From Actinomycetes bacterium (GTDB taxonomy: Bacteria > Actinomycetota > Coriobacteriia > Coriobacteriales > Eggerthellaceae), in contig JAEZDJ010000033.1 of NCBI GenBank assembly GCA_023429565.1, forward strand, positions 1 through 7,819: DNA of 7,819 nucleotides, in the 5' to 3' direction. Shown here one piece after another: positions 5,877 through 7,819 of the stretch. Below the pieces are notes generated by a model. That model saw only the letters and a list, made by a program, of their open reading frames with translations. It ran no database searches and was not told the DNA's origin. Each line of letters opens with the position of its first letter. Position 1 is the first letter of the stretch. A program made the position numbers and the translations under genes.

Positions 5877-6015
5877 TAGCCCTGAAGAACGTTCGATCCG
5901 TTCGGACAGCGCGCGGCAGAGCAACCCGCCTACGCCAGTTCCCTTCAAGTCCCCACTGCCCGAGCGACACCCCGCTCCTTCGTCCAAAGGCTCTGGCACG
6001 CCATTCCCCAAACAG

Positions 6016-6047
6016 CGAGGCGGGGCCGCGCAAGCAGCCCCGCCTCG
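6016..6047 (-). terminator. leuB terminator hairpin
   Basis: CGAGGCGGGGC pairs perfectly with GCCCCGCCTCG (11 bp, 10-nt loop) starting 32 nt after the leuB stop. On the minus strand it is followed by CTGTTTGGG, a poor U-tract. The strong stem and its position argue for a termination or 3'-end stabilising role, with leakage possible. Confidence 0.55.
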
Positions 6048-6079
6048 AATGGCACCTTCGTTGTCGCACCGGCTCTTTT

Positions 6080-7186
6080 CTACAGGAGCCCTGCCACGAG
6101 ATCGCCCATTTGCCGCGTTCCGACAACCTTGTCAGCTGGAGTCTCGGCATCCTTGATATCTCCCGTACGCCAACCTTCGTCGAGGACCGCCTCCACCGCC
6201 CGCGCAATGTCGTCGGCCGCCTCATCCATGCCAAAGCTGTACCGCAACATCATCTCGACAGACAGTATCTGGGCAAGCGGGTTCGCTATGCCTTGGCACG
6301 CGATGTCGGGGGCACTGCCATGGCTGGGCTCATAGAGAGCCGTGCCATCGCCCAGCGAGGCGCTGGCCAGCATGCCCAGAGAACCGGTGAGCATGGAGGC
6401 CTCATCGGACAGAATGTCTCCAAACATGTTCTCGGTCACTACGACGTCAAACTGGGCGGGATCTTTGACAAGCTGCATGGCGGCGTTGTCGACGAGCATG
6501 TCCGACAACTCCACATCGGGGTAGTCGCCGGCAACGCGGTGCGCCACTTCCCGCCAAAGGCGGCTTGTTTCCAGCACGTTCGCCTTGTCGATGGAATGGA
6601 CGCGCCTCCGTCGCTTGCGCGCCGTGTCAAACGCATGGCGCACGATGCGCTCGATCTCGTACTCACGATACTCCAGCATGTCATAGGCACGCTGGCCACG
6701 CGAGCCGTCCGTCCCGCAGCCTTCCTCGTCATAAGCCCGTTCGCGATCCCCGAAGTACAGGCCGCCAGTCAACTCGCGCACGATGACCAGGTCCACGCCT
6801 GCAATGAATTCCGGCTTGAGGGTTGAGGCGTCGGCCAACGCTCTGAAGATGCGCACGGGCCTCAGGTTCGCATACAGTCCAAGGGCTTTGCGGATGCCAA
6901 GAAGTCCCTGCTCGGGACGGGGTTGACCCGGATCAGTCGTATCCCACTTCGGACCCCCAACGGCTGCAAGCAACACGGCATCGGAAGCTTCGGCGGCGCG
7001 CAGCGTCTCTTCGGGCAATGCCGTGCCCGTGGCGTCGATGGCGCACCCGCCCAACAGAGCCTCCGTGTAGCTGAAGTGCGTGCCGTGCTTCTCCCCCACC
7101 GCATCGAGGACCTTGCGTCCCTCCGCAATGATTTCCGGTCCGATGCCGTCACCGGGGAGAACGCAGATGTTGTAAGTTTGAGTCAT
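6080..7186 (-). CDS. leuB: 3-isopropylmalate dehydrogenase
   Basis: The enzyme uses NAD+ to oxidise and decarboxylate 3-isopropylmalate to 2-oxoisocaproate in leucine synthesis, in the cytosol, normally as a homodimer with a divalent metal. The 368-aa length is normal for the family. Motifs seen are GDGIGPE (12-18), substrate-binding arginines R99, R109 and R137 (IRK, LRP and VRELTGGLYFG), Y144, the catalytic lysine in SIDKANVLE (K201), LVDNAAMQL (231-239), metal-binding aspartates in FGDILSDEAS (D257, D261) and the cofactor loop EPSHGSAPDIACQGIANP (286-303). Residue C297 stands where glycine is usual in PDIAG. The start at 7186 has GAGGA 6 nt upstream. RELTGG identifies LeuB rather than isocitrate or tartrate dehydrogenase. 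leuD lies upstream on the same strand, 271 nt away. Confidence 0.97.
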   Translation of the reverse strand: MTQTYNICVLPGDGIGPEIIAEGRKVLDAVGEKHGTHFSYTEALLGGCAIDATGTALPEETLRAAEASDAVLLAAVGGPKWDTTDPGQPRPEQGLLGIRKALGLYANLRPVRIFRALADASTLKPEFIAGVDLVIVRELTGGLYFGDRERAYDEEGCGTDGSRGQRAYDMLEYREYEIERIVRHAFDTARKRRRRVHSIDKANVLETSRLWREVAHRVAGDYPDVELSDMLVDNAAMQLVKDPAQFDVVVTENMFGDILSDEASMLTGSLGMLASASLGDGTALYEPSHGSAPDIACQGIANPLAQILSVEMMLRYSFGMDEAADDIARAVEAVLDEGWRTGDIKDAETPADKVVGTRQMGDLVAGLL

Positions 7187-7200
7187 GATGGTTCCTCACG

Positions 7201-7214
7201 TCATAGGTCTATGA
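7201..7214. promoter_or_regulatory. Short palindrome upstream of leuB
   Basis: TCATAG and CTATGA are perfect inverted arms around a 2-nt spacer, ending 14 nt before the leuB start codon. The element could be an operator or a small RNA hairpin close to the ribosome binding site. Arms of 6 bp are short enough to arise by chance. Confidence 0.3.
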
Positions 7215-7229
7215 ATCTTGCAGGCTCGG

Positions 7230-7263
7230 CCCGCCTCCCCGGCACGCCCGGCGGGAAGGCGGG
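7230..7263 (-). other. GC-rich hairpin in the leuB leader
   Basis: A 12-bp stem with a 10-nt loop forms in the minus-strand RNA. One position is G-U in the leuB-sense transcript but a C-A mismatch in the opposite RNA, so the fold fits the sense strand. No U-tract follows, so it is not a standard terminator. It could act as a pause, processing or 3'-protecting structure after leuD. Confidence 0.4.
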
Positions 7264-7457
7264 GCAAGGAGGCTCATGTGTCGAGACACGCGCTCATCTT
7301 GCCTTCGGGGCCTCAGGCGCATATCGGAAATCCGACAAGCAAGGGCTCCTTCGCTGAAGGAAACCGACGCACACGATTCCTCCAACCCCGCAAACAAGGT
7401 ATCGCGGAGAACCCGCGCGTCAAACGGCACGGCGGCCCAGAAGACGGCGGGAGCGCT

Positions 7458-7819
7458 TTACTTCCCCAACTTCTCCTTCGTGCGGTTGATGAGCCCTCCC
7501 GCTTCGATGATGTCGCGGATGAACGGCGGGAAGGGTTGGGCTTGAAAAACAGCGCCGGTCGTCTCGTCGACGATGGCACCGGAATCAGCGTCCACGCTCA
7601 CCAGGTCACCTTGGCTGATGGCGTCGACCGCCTCAGGGCACTCCATGATGGCGAGACCCGTGTTGATGGAGTTGCGGTAAAAGATGCGTGCAAAGCTCTT
7701 GGCGATGACCACATCGACGCCAGCGGCCTTGATGGCAATGGGGGCGTGCTCGCGCGAGCTGCCGCAGCCGAAGTTTTCTTCCGCCACAATGATGTCGCCC
7801 GGCTGCACACGCCCGACGA
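7458..7819 (-). CDS. leuD: 3-isopropylmalate dehydratase small subunit, 5' end cut by window edge
   Basis: LeuD pairs with LeuC to form the Fe-S isopropylmalate isomerase that interconverts 2- and 3-isopropylmalate in leucine synthesis. The last 119 residues are visible, and family members of this short type are about 160-165 aa, so roughly 45 residues lie beyond the right edge. Visible signatures are VQPGDIIVAEENFGCGSSREHAP (the swivel-domain GCGSSREHA motif), VVIAKSFARIFYRNSINTGL and the C-terminal PFIRDIIEAGGLIN. The frame continues upstream of the in-frame GTG at 7808 with V-G-R and no stop, so that GTG is internal. leuC is expected immediately upstream, outside the window. The swivel pattern alone cannot fully exclude homoaconitase or another small-subunit paralogue, but leuB next door makes LeuD the clear choice. 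Confidence 0.95.
   Translation of the reverse strand, partial: VGRVQPGDIIVAEENFGCGSSREHAPIAIKAAGVDVVIAKSFARIFYRNSINTGLAIMECPEAVDAISQGDLVSVDADSGAIVDETTGAVFQAQPFPPFIRDIIEAGGLINRTKEKLGK

Larger units (their letters stand above)
7187..7457. other. 271-nt leuD-leuB gap
   Basis: No supported gene is seen. The gap holds the hairpin at 7230-7263, the palindrome at 7201-7214 and a minor inverted repeat (GTGTC and GACAC at 7278-7289). A 26-codon minus-strand frame (7294-7374) starts at GTG with GGAGG 4 nt upstream but has no leucine-codon enrichment or recognisable product. No clear promoter was found, so leuB is probably read through from leuD, possibly with a processing or pausing element in between. 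Confidence 0.4.

Noticed and set aside
5887..5894. GAACGTTC palindrome upstream of padR
   Set aside because: An 8-bp palindrome outside the promoter core is too short to call.
11..6010. Shared 12-mer ACGCCATTCCCC at about 11 and about 5999
   Set aside because: One or two shared 12-mers are expected by chance in a window of this size, and the flanks do not match.
5837..6826. Plus-strand open frame opposite leuB and across the leuB terminator
   Set aside because: It overlaps a certain leuB and the hairpin region, and the product resembles no family.
7294..7374. 26-codon frame as a leucine leader peptide
   Set aside because: Although GGAGG precedes the GTG, it has only two leucine codons and no terminator/antiterminator arrangement before leuB.
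7397..7420. T-box-like string GGTATCGCGGA
   Set aside because: It is on the plus strand, opposite to the leu genes, and departs from the T-box core GGNACCGCG.
7209..7430. 73-codon minus-strand frame in the leuD-leuB gap
   Set aside because: It starts at a GTG without a ribosome binding site, runs through the GC hairpin and has no recognisable content.

Overview
The window looks like chromosomal DNA from a GC-rich bacterium, most likely a Coriobacteriia (Eggerthellaceae-type) actinobacterium. The basis is gene style rather than a database hit: a HisS with four cysteine pairs, a stand-alone LeuD of the short type, a PadR regulator with a Gly/Cys/Arg-rich head beside a NifX-like protein, and a large unrecognised TPR protein. 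This taxonomic call is an inference. All five genes that I can support lie on the minus strand, so transcription runs from the right edge to the left edge.

Right side (about 6015-7819) holds leucine biosynthesis. It has the 3' part of leuD, cut by the window edge, then an unusually long 271-nt gap with a 12-bp sense-strand hairpin and a short palindrome, then an intact leuB closed by an 11-bp hairpin. leuC is expected just beyond the right edge. Together these enzymes isomerise and oxidise isopropylmalate.

Centre (about 4628-5880) holds a small regulatory module. A PadR-family repressor lies behind a promoter whose -35 and -10 elements each sit in a palindrome. A 306-nt gap follows, carrying two related tandem hairpins, and then a NifX/NifB-type cofactor-binding-domain protein. 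A compact hairpin plus U-tract follows and abuts the next promoter.

Left side (1-4627) holds a 933-aa soluble protein with C-terminal TPR-like helices and no recognised function, then hisS (histidyl-tRNA synthetase) with its own promoter and a strong ribosome binding site. Beyond hisS the minus strand carries a near-consensus promoter. A 24-bp palindrome is centred on its -35 element, and a hairpin plus U-tract lies about 55-85 nt into the predicted transcript. This could be a regulated small RNA or an attenuated leader for a gene past the left edge.

No tRNA, rRNA, CRISPR array, insertion sequence or phage gene was seen. The most noteworthy material is regulatory: the two palindrome-embedded promoters and the duplicated hairpins. 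The TPR protein is the only gene of unknown role.
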